Shown in pieces: positions 38,186 through 46,741 of a DNA stretch of 64,000 nucleotides. Within the stretch, counting starts at the first letter, position 1, and the number at the start of each line of letters is the position of its first letter. This DNA comes from Collinsella aerofaciens (GTDB taxonomy: Bacteria > Actinomycetota > Coriobacteriia > Coriobacteriales > Coriobacteriaceae): assembly GCF_015548375.1 (NCBI RefSeq), contig NZ_JADMWW010000001.1:1-64000 (forward strand), given 5' to 3'. Below the pieces are notes generated by a model. It was not told where the DNA came from, made no database searches, and saw only the letters and a program-made list of their open reading frames with translations. The translations under genes and the position numbers were made by a program.

Positions 38186-38256
38186 TAAGTTGCGGTGAAA
38201 TACGGACTGTTTCATGCCTTTAAAGGCCTCAACAGTCCGTATTTCACCGCAACTTA
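38186..38256. repeat. Palindromic repeat family A, copy 3
   Basis: The arms are perfect for 26 bases (TAAGTTGCGGTGAAATACGG at the outer end) around a loop of about 19 bases. It lies between the convergent PIN toxin gene and the gene ending at 38283, where it may act as a two-way terminator. Confidence 0.9.
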
Positions 38257-38282
38257 TTGAAGGTTGGCTGCGAACGATTTCG

Positions 38283-39284
38283 CTATCGGGAGTCGGCGTA
38301 GGGTTTTGTTGTCGGAATGCCGTAACCGCGCATCATGGCACCGAACGATTCTACGTCGTAGGTGTCCGAAAGTTTGAAGTGAATGACGTTGTGGCCCATG
38401 GCACGAAGGTTCGCGTCGCGCATGAGGGCCGCTCGATAGGTTTTTGCCGCCGCTTGCTCTAGATCATCTTGAGCTTCGTCTTCAAACTTACCCAGCCCAT
38501 GCAGCTCTGCCAGCGTCCATGAGCCGTCTGGCATCTGCCAGCCATAATCTGCTAGATAATAACCAGCGTTTCCCGGTCGCGTTATCTCAACTTGAAGCTC
38601 GGGCGCGGCAACCCCAGCGAGAATCATCGCTGCTCTCGCCTCGGACTCGCCACCATTGTCTGACCTGCCGTCCATATGCTCAAAAACGTCAAAAGCACGC
38701 GCGATGCCATGCAACCCTCGGCAATTTGCCTGCGCATATGCTCGCAGCTCTTCACGTTCGACATCGTACTCACGGGCCAAGCCATCGACATAGCCCAGCG
38801 CATAGCGAAAGGCGCTCGTTCGGACGATATCAACAACCGTTCGATACGGATCCGTCAGCGTAAACAGACCGAGCCGCCACACTTCGCCCGCCCGCCAGCG
38901 CTTATATTCAACGAACTCATACGTATCACGCCTTGTAGACCGTGGCAGCAGCACTTGCACTTTATCCAGAAGCGAATAAGCCGAGCCGATGCCATAGAGC
39001 AGCGCTGCCGTCGATCCGCAAAACACAGCATCCGGTTCAACGACCGCAATAGCGGATGTCAGCTGAAAGATGCGATCTTCAACCCCAAGATTATTCCAAT
39101 AGACCGGATCCGCATACACGTGGTTGTAAAGACGAAGCATGAGCTCTTCCTGCATAAGCTCGCGCGCACGGCGTTCTTCCCAAGGATCAATTGTTATAAG
39201 CAGCTGTCCATCTTGATGAATTCCAAGGGCCGAGAATAGCATCCTTGCATATGACTGCGGAAAATGTTTGCCTTTATCGAGCAT
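38283..39284 (-). CDS. Unassigned protein with AbiEi-like middle and nuclease-like C-terminus
   Basis: About 333 residues. I do not recognise it firmly. The middle segment AVFCGSTAALLYGIGSAYSL followed by LPRSTRRDTYEFVEYKRW and TDPYRTVVDIVRTSAFRYAL resembles the AbiEi-type antitoxin domain. The C-terminal part, with YYLADYGWQMPDGSWTLAEL and later AAAKTYRAALMRDANLRAMG, recalls the DUF559/Vsr-like fold, but the catalytic set is not clearly complete. Several starts are possible between 39305 and 39284. The last has GGGG six bases before it. It sits between two family A palindromes, beside a toxin-antitoxin pair. Codon use looks like that of neighbours but slightly lower in GC. Confidence 0.45.
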   Translation of the reverse strand: MLDKGKHFPQSYARMLFSALGIHQDGQLLITIDPWEERRARELMQEELMLRLYNHVYADPVYWNNLGVEDRIFQLTSAIAVVEPDAVFCGSTAALLYGIGSAYSLLDKVQVLLPRSTRRDTYEFVEYKRWRAGEVWRLGLFTLTDPYRTVVDIVRTSAFRYALGYVDGLAREYDVEREELRAYAQANCRGLHGIARAFDVFEHMDGRSDNGGESEARAAMILAGVAAPELQVEITRPGNAGYYLADYGWQMPDGSWTLAELHGLGKFEDEAQDDLEQAAAKTYRAALMRDANLRAMGHNVIHFKLSDTYDVESFGAMMRGYGIPTTKPYADSR

Positions 39285-39469
39285 GGCCAACCCCATAACC
39301 ATCACGGCGGAGAGAATACCATTACGCTATCGCATGCTTCCGTCCGCAGGCCTTGCCAAAAGCTGACCAAAAGCTTGACGTCGCAGGTCAAGGCTTCAAA
39401 AAATATTTCCACTCTCGGTAGACGGTCGCTACGACCCTCCCAACGGCATCAAAATCCAACCTTACAAAT

Positions 39470-39536
39470 AGTTGCGGTGAAATACGGACTACATAGGCCA
39501 TAAAAGCCGAAAAACAGTCCGTATTTCACCGCAACT
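39470..39536. repeat. Palindromic repeat family A, copy 4
   Basis: The outer 21 bases (AGTTGCGGTGAAATACGGAC and one more) pair perfectly. The inner ACTG/CAGT end seen in other copies is broken on the left arm (GGACTACATA). It lies in the 334-base gene-free stretch 39285-39618, in which I see nothing else except AT-rich sequence likely to hold the promoter of the leftward gene. Confidence 0.85.
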
Positions 39537-39618
39537 TAGGAGGGGATGTGGGGTCCCCGGCACGCTTATGAAAACGGCTCTGGCACCAAATGGAGCCAAA
39601 GCCGTTAAAACTATCCTA

Positions 39619-39692
39619 TGGAGCGGGCGACGGGAATCGAACCCGCGTCATCAGCTTGGAAGGCTGGGGTTCTACCATTGAACTACGCCCGC
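39619..39692 (-). tRNA. tRNA-Gly (anticodon UCC)
   Basis: The minus strand starts GCGGGCGTAGTTCAATGG and ends CGCCCGCTCCA. The anticodon loop CTTCCAA gives UCC. CCA is encoded, and the length is 74 bases. It is six bases downstream of tRNA-Pro in the same unit. Confidence 0.96.
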
Positions 39693-39698
39693 AAGATA

Positions 39699-39775
39699 TG
39701 GTCGGGACGACAGGATTTGAACCTGCGACATCCTGCTCCCAAAGCAGGCGCGCTACCAAACTGCGCCACGTCCCG
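39699..39775 (-). tRNA. tRNA-Pro (anticodon UGG)
   Basis: The minus strand starts CGGGACGTGGCGCAGTTTGG and ends GTCCCGACCA. The anticodon arm CCTGC-TTTGGGA-GCAGG gives UGG. CCA is encoded, and the length is 77 bases. Confidence 0.96.
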
Positions 39776-39826
39776 AAGGTGTTGAGCAGCTAAGGCATAA
39801 ACCTTGCGTGTCCCAAAGCGAAGGAA

Positions 39827-39855
39827 ATTATAGGGGAGACTCCCCGCCTGTGCAA
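39827..39855 (-). promoter_or_regulatory. Promoter of the tRNA-Pro/tRNA-Gly unit
   Basis: On the minus strand TTGCAC and TATAAT are separated by 17 bases and lie about 50 bases before tRNA-Pro. This is the best sigma-70-type promoter in the window. It starts inside the spacer just after the brnQ stop. Confidence 0.75.
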
Positions 39856-39866
39856 GCGCAGAAACC

Positions 39867-41225
39867 CTAGCTCCTCGAATGTGAGACAAACTGGCTATGA
39901 ACCAGACCGATCACAAACGCCACCACAGCAACCGGCGCCCACGCAGCACCGATATCTGCCAGCGGCAACGCATCGAACGGCAGCCACGCGCCCGCAAAGA
40001 ACGCATCGCGGACCGAGGTGATCACACTCTGCACCGCGACAACACTGCCGACCCAGACCCACACCTGCGGATGCGCGTCGCAAAAGCCGTGCATCAGGCC
40101 CATAAGTACCAGCACAATGGCAACGGGATACAGGGCATTAAGCATGGGCACCGAGAACATAAGGATCACGTCGAGGCCCACGTTGGAGAGCACGCACGAA
40201 AACGCCGCGAACACAAAGGCGAGAACCGCAAAGGGACGGCGCATGACCTCCTCGGAAGCCTCTGCTCCCCCTTCGACCACATACGTCTCGCAAAAGTAGC
40301 GCGAGCAGCAGCTGATAAGGCCAATGCACACGTTCATGCAGGCGAGGAAGAAGATCGCAAAGACCACGACCGTGCCGGCAAGCCCAAAATGCATGGAGGC
40401 CGAACGGGCGAGGATGGCGGCGCCGTTGGTAGCGTCAGGCATCACGGTGCCGAGCTGCATACCGGCAAGGCCCAAGCCGCAGTAGATGATGGCCATAAGC
40501 ACGCCGGCGATCACACCGGAACGCGAAATCTCAAAGGCCACGCGCTTGTCATCGGTAACACCCAACTCGTGGATGGTCTCGGCGATGATGATGCCGAAGG
40601 CGAGCGACGCGAGCAGGTCCATGGTCTGATAGCCAGTCAGAAAGCCCTGCACGGCGGCGCCTGCATCGTAGGGAGCCTGAGGCGCGGCAGCCGGTCCCAG
40701 CGGCGAGATCACGGCAGCACCCACGACCAGCACGATGAGCGCAATGAGCGCGGGGCCCGTAATGCGGCCGAGCACGCGCGTGATGACACCTGGGCGCAGC
40801 GTGAGCACAAACGCGACGACGAAGAACCCGATGGCAAACACCAGACGTGCTGCGGCGAGCGAAACGCCCTCGGGCAGCAGCGGCACCAGCATTTCGAACG
40901 CTGTAGAGCTTGTACGCGGAATGGCCAGGCACGGACCGATGGCCAGGTAGACCGCCGCAACGAAGAATTCGCCAAACTTAGGATGCACGCGGCCGGCAAG
41001 CTCGCGCGCCGTTCCGGCAAGCGCCACGGCGATAAAGCCCATAACGGGCAGACCGATAGCGGCAATCAAAAAGCCGATCATGGCAAGCGGCGTGGCTGTG
41101 CCGGCCTGAAGTGCCAGCAACGGCGGAATGATGAGGTTACCAGCGCCAAAGAGCATCGAGAACAGCGCAATGCCGACGGTAACGACATGGTCGGAGCGCA
41201 GGCCGCGCGGGGCGGATGAAGCCAT
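39867..41225 (-). CDS. brnQ: Branched-chain amino acid carrier BrnQ
   Basis: A 452-residue membrane transporter of the LIVCS family, which imports leucine, isoleucine and valine with a cation. It has about 12 hydrophobic spans. Family words are the N-terminal GIALFSMLFGAGNLIIPPLL and the helix VAVYLAIGPCLAIPRTSSTA. It is a single-gene unit, separated from the upstream desulfurase-like gene by a terminator and followed by tRNA genes with their own promoter. Confidence 0.93.
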   Translation of the reverse strand: MASSAPRGLRSDHVVTVGIALFSMLFGAGNLIIPPLLALQAGTATPLAMIGFLIAAIGLPVMGFIAVALAGTARELAGRVHPKFGEFFVAAVYLAIGPCLAIPRTSSTAFEMLVPLLPEGVSLAAARLVFAIGFFVVAFVLTLRPGVITRVLGRITGPALIALIVLVVGAAVISPLGPAAAPQAPYDAGAAVQGFLTGYQTMDLLASLAFGIIIAETIHELGVTDDKRVAFEISRSGVIAGVLMAIIYCGLGLAGMQLGTVMPDATNGAAILARSASMHFGLAGTVVVFAIFFLACMNVCIGLISCCSRYFCETYVVEGGAEASEEVMRRPFAVLAFVFAAFSCVLSNVGLDVILMFSVPMLNALYPVAIVLVLMGLMHGFCDAHPQVWVWVGSVVAVQSVITSVRDAFFAGAWLPFDALPLADIGAAWAPVAVVAFVIGLVHSQFVSHSRS

Positions 41226-41247
41226 GGGTCCACCTTTCGGGTCGAAA

Positions 41248-41278
41248 CAAAAACGGGACGGGCAAAAGACCCGTCCCG
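41248..41278 (-). terminator. Terminator at the end of the HgdB/selenium operon
   Basis: On the minus strand CGGGACGGG / CCCGTCCCG forms nine pairs with the loop TCTTTTG, followed by TTTTTGTTT. It is 14 bases after the last gene. Confidence 0.92.
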
Positions 41279-41292
41279 CAAGTATATACGCT

Positions 41293-42432
41293 CTAGCAGG
41301 CTAAATCGCGCAAAGCGTCGATTGCGGTGTCGACTTCCTCGTCCGTGTTGAAATACCCAAACGAGAAGCGGACGACGCCCTGGCGCTCGGTCCCCAGCGC
41401 ACGGTGCATGAGCGGGGCGCAATGGGCGCCGGGGCGCGTCGAAATCCCCCACCCTTGCATGAGCGCGTCCGAGATCTCGGCAGAGTCGATATCGCCCACG
41501 TTGAGCGACACGATCGCCGAGCGCGTTAGCTGGTCAAAGGCGCCGTAGAGCTTAATACCCGGAATCTCGCGCACACCGGCAAGGAAGCGATCAGCGAGCG
41601 CACGCTCACGCGCCGCAATCGCCTCGACCCCGCCTTGTGCCTCGATAAAGTCGAGGCCGGCAGAAAGTCCCGCGATGCCGTGACCGTTGAGCGTGCCCGC
41701 CTCAAGGCGCGTGGGCCACTCGAGCGGCTGCAGTGCATCGAAGCTGTGCACGCCCGTGCCGCCCATGGCCCACGGAGCCACGTCAACGCCCTCCACCACG
41801 GCCAAGCCGCCGGTGCCCTGTGGACCCATGAGCCCCTTGTGGCCGGTAAAGCACACGACGTCGAGGCCCATGGCATCCATGTCAATCTTCGCCGTGCCGG
41901 CAGACTGAGAGGCATCGACGATCACCAGTGCACCGGCCGCATGGGCCATGGCGGCCACGCGCGCAATGTCGACCTCATTGCCGGTCACATTGGAGGCGTG
42001 CGTCACCACCACGGCACGCGTGCCCGGCGTGACCAGCTGCTCGAGCTCGTCGTAGTCGAGCACGCCGTTCGCGTCACAGTCCGCATGTTCAACAGTCACG
42101 CCCTGCTCTGCTGCCAGGCGGTTGAGCGGACGCAGCACGGAGTTATGCTCGAGCACCGTCGTGACCACACGATCGTCGGGGCGCACCACGCCATTAATGA
42201 CGGTATTGAGCGCCGCGGTGGAGTTGGGCGTAAAACAAACATGATCGGCCCGCGGGCAGCCCAGCAGGCGCGCAAGCTTGGCGCGACAGCCGTGGATGGT
42301 ACGGGCCGCATCGAGCGCACCAGACGTCGCGCCGCGCCCGGCATTGCCGAGCGAACACATCGCCTGCGTCACGGCGCCGATGACCGTCTGCGGCTTGTGC
42401 ATGGTCGTCGCCGCGTTATCCAGGTAGATCAC
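41293..42432 (-). CDS. Cysteine-desulfurase-like class V aminotransferase
   Basis: A PLP enzyme of the NifS/SufS family, here the branch often linked to selenium genes. The PLP lysine is in CFTGHKGLMGPQGTGG and the catalytic cysteine in RPGAHCAPLMH. The N-terminus MIYLDNAATT is typical. A GTG start overlapping the DUF3343 stop (GTGA), with GGGAGG eight bases before it, is preferred over a GTG five codons upstream, giving 379 residues. It probably delivers sulfur or selenium from cysteine or selenocysteine to YedF or the DUF3343 carrier. It is the last gene of the operon. Confidence 0.88.
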   Translation of the reverse strand: MIYLDNAATTMHKPQTVIGAVTQAMCSLGNAGRGATSGALDAARTIHGCRAKLARLLGCPRADHVCFTPNSTAALNTVINGVVRPDDRVVTTVLEHNSVLRPLNRLAAEQGVTVEHADCDANGVLDYDELEQLVTPGTRAVVVTHASNVTGNEVDIARVAAMAHAAGALVIVDASQSAGTAKIDMDAMGLDVVCFTGHKGLMGPQGTGGLAVVEGVDVAPWAMGGTGVHSFDALQPLEWPTRLEAGTLNGHGIAGLSAGLDFIEAQGGVEAIAARERALADRFLAGVREIPGIKLYGAFDQLTRSAIVSLNVGDIDSAEISDALMQGWGISTRPGAHCAPLMHRALGTERQGVVRFSFGYFNTDEEVDTAIDALRDLAC

Positions 42433-42680
42433 CGCACGACCTCCCACATATCGATCACGGTAAAGCCCTCGGTGGGAACGCCTGCCGCGGCAAGCTCGCC
42501 GCGTAGCAGCTCCTCATCTGCAGGCAGGGCTTTCCACGCCAGACCGCAGCCAGCGGCGACCTCCCCGGGCACGGGAATCGTTCGCCCGGGAAGGCCGCGC
42601 TCGATACACAGGGACTCGCAGCCCATGGCGGCCGCCGTGGTGGGAAACGTGATGACAAGCGCCGGGCGCTTCTCCCTCAT
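42429..42680 (-). CDS. DUF3343 protein (putative Se/S carrier)
   Basis: An 83-residue protein matching the C-terminal domain of the one at 14469. Shared features are the opening beta strand (ALVITFPTTAAAMGCESLCI), GLPGRTIPVPGEVAAGCGLA and a conserved cysteine pair (AMGCESLC, AAGCG). It lacks the cysteine-rich N-terminal extension. It sits between yedF (19-base gap) and the desulfurase-like gene (four-base overlap), so the three are co-translated. The carrier role is inferred from context. Confidence 0.85.
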   Translation of the reverse strand: MREKRPALVITFPTTAAAMGCESLCIERGLPGRTIPVPGEVAAGCGLAWKALPADEELLRGELAAAGVPTEGFTVIDMWEVVR

Positions 42681-42699
42681 GGCAACTCCAACCAATACG

Positions 42700-43326
42700 C
42701 TACGGGCGCACGACGCGCACGGCCTGCTCCATCTTCTCCACGATCACGTACATGTTGGTGACCTCGCCCACCGCAAGCTGGTCTTTAATGCCGTAGTGGT
42801 CCAGGCAGGTACCGCAGGTGAGAATCTCGACACCCTGCTCGGCCAGGCCCTTCAGGTCATCGAGCACCGGCGAGCCCTCGACGGTGAGCTTGGCGCCGCC
42901 GTTGTAGAACAGCATAGTCGCGGGCAACTCCTCCTGCTGCGTCACGGCAAAGATAAACGCCTTCATGAGCTTGTGGCCCAACTCGTCGTCGCCACGGCCC
43001 ATGCAATCGGTGTAGACGGAAATGACGAGTTTGCCCTTGCCGGCGCTGGCGTCGCAAAAAGCAACACCGTCCTGCTCGGGGTCCGCAACGGCCACGGCAC
43101 CGGCGGTCACGACAGTCACGTGCCACTCGGCGTCCGAGATCTTCTCGACCGAGGCCGTGCAGCCCTTCTCCTGCGCCATCTTGGAGATGTTCTTGACGGC
43201 GGTCTCGTTATCGACCGCAGTCACGACGGCGCCCTCGCCATTAAGCTGTTTGAGTGCCTTAAGCGTCTTGACGACGGGCAGCGGGCAGGCATCGCCCATG
43301 GCATTGACTTCAATTTTGGTAGACAT
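42700..43326 (-). CDS. yedF: Selenium metabolism protein YedF
   Basis: A 208-residue two-domain protein. An N-terminal TusA/SirA domain has the persulfide-type cysteine Cys14 in GDACPLPVVKTLKAL, and a DsrE-like domain follows from about residue 95 (KLVISVYTDCMGRGDDELG, then LKGLAEQGVEILTCGTCLDH). YedF is known to co-occur with SelD. A selenium-carrier function is proposed for the family. It is 57 bases downstream of selD in the same operon. Confidence 0.93.
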   Translation of the reverse strand: MSTKIEVNAMGDACPLPVVKTLKALKQLNGEGAVVTAVDNETAVKNISKMAQEKGCTASVEKISDAEWHVTVVTAGAVAVADPEQDGVAFCDASAGKGKLVISVYTDCMGRGDDELGHKLMKAFIFAVTQQEELPATMLFYNGGAKLTVEGSPVLDDLKGLAEQGVEILTCGTCLDHYGIKDQLAVGEVTNMYVIVEKMEQAVRVVRP

Positions 43327-43383
43327 AGTTTTTCCTTTCGAATAAATCGGTTTAGAACGGTACAGAGCTCAATAAACGTGTCG

Positions 43384-44433
43384 CTAACGGACAACGCGAA
43401 CGGCAGGACCACCTGGCACCGGCACGCACACGCGCCCGACAACGGCGGCAACGCGCCCCTCGGCATGCAAACGGCGCGCAAGCTCATCCACATCGGCAGC
43501 AGGTGCCGCGATAAGCAGGCCACCAGACGTCTGAGGATCGTACAGCGCGTCGAGCATGCCCGGCTCCAGGTCTTCGTCGGCAGCTACACGCGGGCCAAAG
43601 AAGTCCTGGTTGCGGTAGGAGCCCGCGGGGATAATGCCAAGGCGTGCCATGTCGAGCACTTGGTCAAAGAGCGGCACCACTCCCGACGCAAGCTCAATCT
43701 GCACGCCCGAGCCCTCGGCCATCTCGCATGCATGCCCGATCAGGCCAAAGCCCGTGACATCGGTGCAGCCGTGAAGCTCGAGTCCTTCGGCCAGGCGAAT
43801 CGGCGCCTCGTTGAGGGTGCGCATAGAATCAAACATCCGGCTGGCCTCGTCCTGCTCGATGAGCTCGCCCTTAATGGCCGTGGTAATGATGCCCGAGCCG
43901 ATCGCCTTGGTCAGCAGCAGAACATCGCCCACGCGTGCGCCGCTATTGGCGAGCATGCGATCGAGCGGCACAAAACCGCTCACGGACAGACCGTACTTGG
44001 GCTCGTCGTCGTTGATGGTGTGGCCGCCCGCGATGGAGCAGCCGGCCTCGACGCACTTGTCGGCGCCGCCCGCCAAAATCTGCCCGGCAACCTCAACGCC
44101 CAGACAACTGGGTATGCAGAGTAGGTTCATGGCATGGCTCGGCCGCCCGCCCATGGCGTAGATGTCCGACAGCGAGTTGGCCGCGGCAATCTGGCCAAAC
44201 AGAAACGGGTCGTCGACCATCGGCGGGAAGAAGTCGATGGACTGCACAAGCCCCAGGTTCTCCCCTACGCGGAAGACGCTCGCATCGTCAGAAGTATCGA
44301 ACCCCACGAGCAAGTTGTCGTTATGCACATTTGGCAAGTCGCCCAGGACCTGGGCGAGGGCTCCAGGAGCCAACTTAGCGGCTCAACCGCTCGCGGCCGT
44401 CATAGACGTGAGCCTAATCTGATCGTCAGCCAT
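43384..44433 (-). CDS. selD: Selenide, water dikinase SelD, itself a selenoprotein
   Basis: Makes selenophosphate from selenide and ATP. The catalytic N-terminus is only recovered by reading a TGA at 44383-44385 as selenocysteine: from the ATG at 44433 the protein runs LTSMTAASG-U-AAKLAPGAL, placing Sec at residue 17 and the essential lysine at 20, the positions of Cys17 and Lys20 in E. coli SelD. GGAGG lies five bases before this ATG. No start inside the remaining frame would include the catalytic site. Later motifs are QSIDFFPPMVDDPFLFGQIA, AMGGRP and AGGHTI. Length is 349 residues. Confidence 0.93.
44350..44385 (-). promoter_or_regulatory. Sec UGA codon and probable SECIS of selD
   Basis: Downstream of the TGA two alternative hairpins are possible: GGCTC-CTG-GAGCC, starting 12 bases after it, and CCTGG-AGCCCTCGC-CCAGG, starting 16 bases after it. 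Neither shows the GGUCU loop of fdhF, so the exact SECIS is uncertain, though its position is right. Confidence 0.5.
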
Positions 44434-44503
44434 CGATACCTCCTCTCATCGGTCAATCATTTTCTCCCAGTATACGCATGAATGCGAGCCTGCGGCGGAT
44501 GCA

Positions 44504-45268
44504 TTAATTGAGCGCCTGTGCGCGAATCGCCGCGCCAATCGCTCCGGCAAAGCGAGCCTGGGGCGAGGTGGTGACCGGAGACCCCAGCAGCGCGGCCAGC
44601 CGCTCCACAACGTAGACGTTCTCGCACAGGCCACCGGTCAGGTAGTACGGAGCGCCCGCGGCCTGCCCGGCCATAGTCGCCACGCGCGAGACCACGCTGT
44701 CGATCACGCCACGCGCAATGTTCTCGCGCGGCTCGCCACGACCGATCAGGCTGATGACCTCGCTTTCGGCAAACACCGTGCACATGCTGCTGATCTTGGT
44801 GGGCTCGCCGGAACGCGCCAGATCGGCCATCTGCTGCTGGGAAATACCCAGACGGTCGGCCATGATCTCCAAAAAGCGCCCCGTGCCGGCGGCGCACTTG
44901 TCGTTCATGGCAAACTTGGCCACGCGCCCGCCCTTGAGCTGGATCACCTTGGTGTCCTGTCCGCCCACGTCGATCACGGCACCGTGATCGCCAAACAGAC
45001 GCACGGCACCGGTACCGTGGCAGGTGATCTCGGTCACGACCTTGTGCGCATAGGGCACGGCGACACGACCGTAGCCGGTCGCGACCACACGCACATCGTC
45101 GGCTGCCACGTCATAGCCGGCCGCTGCCAGCGCCTCGCGCAGCCGCTCGGAAGCATCGACCGAGGAGAACCCGGTTGGCTGCACGCACGTCCACGCCACC
45201 GAACCCTCCCCGTCGACCACAGCAGCCTTAGCCGCCGTAGACCCGATATCGATCCCGATCCCTATCAT
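44504..45268 (-). CDS. 2-hydroxyacyl-CoA dehydratase activator-like ATPase (HgdC-like)
   Basis: A 254-residue ASKHA-fold ATPase that, as a homodimer with one shared [4Fe-4S] cluster, injects a low-potential electron into an HgdB-type partner. Phosphate loops are GIDIGSTAAKAAVV and VIDVGGQDTKVI. Cluster-binding cysteines are in FAMNDKCAAGTGRFLE and KISSMCTVFAESEV. It lies immediately downstream of one HgdB-like gene, with element E3 in between, and 70 bases upstream of selD. Confidence 0.92.
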   Translation of the reverse strand: MIGIGIDIGSTAAKAAVVDGEGSVAWTCVQPTGFSSVDASERLREALAAAGYDVAADDVRVVATGYGRVAVPYAHKVVTEITCHGTGAVRLFGDHGAVIDVGGQDTKVIQLKGGRVAKFAMNDKCAAGTGRFLEIMADRLGISQQQMADLARSGEPTKISSMCTVFAESEVISLIGRGEPRENIARGVIDSVVSRVATMAGQAAGAPYYLTGGLCENVYVVERLAALLGSPVTTSPQARFAGAIGAAIRAQALN

Positions 45269-45320
45269 GGCTCTCTCCCAATCTAAACATCAAAGACAGC
45301 TGCGCGTTCAGGCGCCTTAG

Positions 45321-45429
45321 CTCTAGGTTTCTCAGGTGCCGGAGATTGCCCCGAAAGAGGAGCGCAGCGTACTTTGGGTACGCAAGCGACGGTTTGAGGA
45401 GCAAGATCCGGTGCCTGAGGAAGCTAGAG
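45321..45429 (+). repeat. Structured repeat family C, copy 1 (GCGTACTTTGGGTACGC core)
   Basis: Long arms 45321-45349 and 45401-45429 pair over about 25 positions. Between them is the hairpin GCGTAC-TTTGG-GTACGC and the word CGGTTTGAGGAGCAAGATC. A second copy is at 46625-46726. On the plus strand the imperfect pairs are T-G wobbles plus a GA/GA internal pair. On the minus strand they would be A-C mismatches. Neighbouring genes are on the minus strand. The right arm overlaps the last six bases of the upstream HgdB-like gene. Confidence 0.8.
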
Positions 45430-46587
45430 GGTCTCGATAAAGGCGGCGATGCGAGTCTCGATCTGGCCCATGTCACCGTTGCTGTAGTCGGTCTCGATCT
45501 TCATATACGGAATACCCACACCCTCGACAGCCCCCTGCATGCGCGCGCTCTCAACGTTGAAGGTGTGGCAGGCCTGTAGCACGCTCTCTACCACGCCATC
45601 GACATGGTACTTCTCGCACATGGCCAGCGTATTTTCCATACGGCCGTCGTTGGGCGTCATGACCGAGCAGTTGATGTCCAGGTAACGGTCGGCGATGGCG
45701 CGCAGGATATCGGGAGCCTCCGGGTCGATCATCATGGCCGCCGTGCGCTCACCCGAGCAGTCGTCCATGCACACGACCACACCGCCGTTGGACTCGATGG
45801 TGCGACCGATCTTGTTGATTACGCCACCCACTGGGCAGCCGGTGATCAGAATGCGCTTGGCATCCGCCGCGACCGGGCGCTCGCCCGCGTCGTAGGCCTC
45901 GCGCAGCTTGACAATCTTTTGCTCCAGCTGCTGCGCATAGGCCTCGATATCAAAGCTGAACGTGCCGGCAAACATGGTGCTCATCAGGTCGACGCCGCTC
46001 ATGGCCGCCGGCTGGTTGGCCTGCAGCGCAAACATCTCGAGCTGGGCCGCACGCAAGCGGTTGCGACGACGGACGGCAGCGCGCAGGTCATCGTCGGTAA
46101 TCGTGATGCCGTAGAAGTTCTCGAGCTCCTCCTTGAGCAGGCAGCACTCCTCGTACCAGCCTTCACGCTCGTAGGCGCGATCGCGACCCTGCGGAAGATG
46201 CAGAATGTGCGTGCGCTTGAGCTCGTTGAGTAGCTCGTACATCTTCTTCTTGCCGTCGCAGGTGGTCTCACCGATGATCATGTCGCTAAAGTACGTAAAC
46301 GGGCACTTTTGCGAATAGGCAAAACCATACGTCGACTTGATGAGCGGACACAGATTTGCCGGCAGCACCTTCTCGGCCTCGGGAATCACCTCATCGGACG
46401 TACCGCAAAGGGCCACGCTCGAGGCGCCCGCGGCATCGATAATCTCGAGCGGCGTATAGCTGCACAAAAAGCCGACCAGACGATTGCCCGCCTGCTTGTA
46501 ATCCTTGACACGAATAAACGCCGCCTTGCGCTGCTCGTTGAACTCCTCAAACGTGGATGGCAACGGCTGCTCCATATTTTCCGACAT
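45424..46587 (-). CDS. HgdB-like iron-sulfur reductase subunit, paralogue 1
   Basis: A 387-residue member of the 2-hydroxyglutaryl-CoA dehydratase D-component family (HgdB/FldC/YjiM). Probable cluster cysteines are in [37 protein letters not shown] (the C-P-L-I-K word is typical) and [14 protein letters not shown]. The second half repeats the fold with [13 protein letters not shown] and [11 protein letters not shown]. The start at [10 protein letters not shown] has AAGGAG upstream. The open frame further upstream runs through repeat E4 and is not coding. The pairing with an activator suggests an ATP-driven reductase or a dehydratase. The substrate is unknown. Confidence 0.88.
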   Translation of the reverse strand: MSENMEQPLPSTFEEFNEQRKAAFIRVKDYKQAGNRLVGFLCSYTPLEIIDAAGASSVALCGTSDEVIPEAEKVLPANLCPLIKSTYGFAYSQKCPFTYFSDMIIGETTCDGKKKMYELLNELKRTHILHLPQGRDRAYEREGWYEECCLLKEELENFYGITITDDDLRAAVRRRNRLRAAQLEMFALQANQPAAMSGVDLMSTMFAGTFSFDIEAYAQQLEQKIVKLREAYDAGERPVAADAKRILITGCPVGGVINKIGRTIESNGGVVVCMDDCSGERTAAMMIDPEAPDILRAIADRYLDINCSVMTPNDGRMENTLAMCEKYHVDGVVESVLQACHTFNVESARMQGAVEGVGIPYMKIETDYSNGDMGQIETRIAAFIETL

Positions 46588-46624
46588 ATAACTCCTTAAC
46601 AAACCTTTTGACCAACCAAGGAAA

Positions 46625-46726
46625 CGGCTTTCCCAGGTGCCCGAGGTTGCCGTGAAAGAGAAGCGCCGCGTACTTTGGTACGCAAACGATGGTTTGAACA
46701 GCAAGATCGGGTGCCTGGGGAAGCCG
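46625..46726 (+). repeat. Structured repeat family C, copy 2
   Basis: The arms 46625-46650 and 46701-46726 pair over about 24 positions. The hairpin GCGTAC-TTTG-GTACGC and the word GGTTTGAACAGCAAGATC match the copy at 45321. Relative to that copy the stem has a T-A to C-G change and a G-C to C-G change, each compensated on the other arm, and it keeps the tandem UG/GU wobble in AGGTGCC/GGTGCCT. It lies between the two HgdB-like genes. Confidence 0.8.
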
Positions 46727-46741
46727 CCGGGACGGATACCC

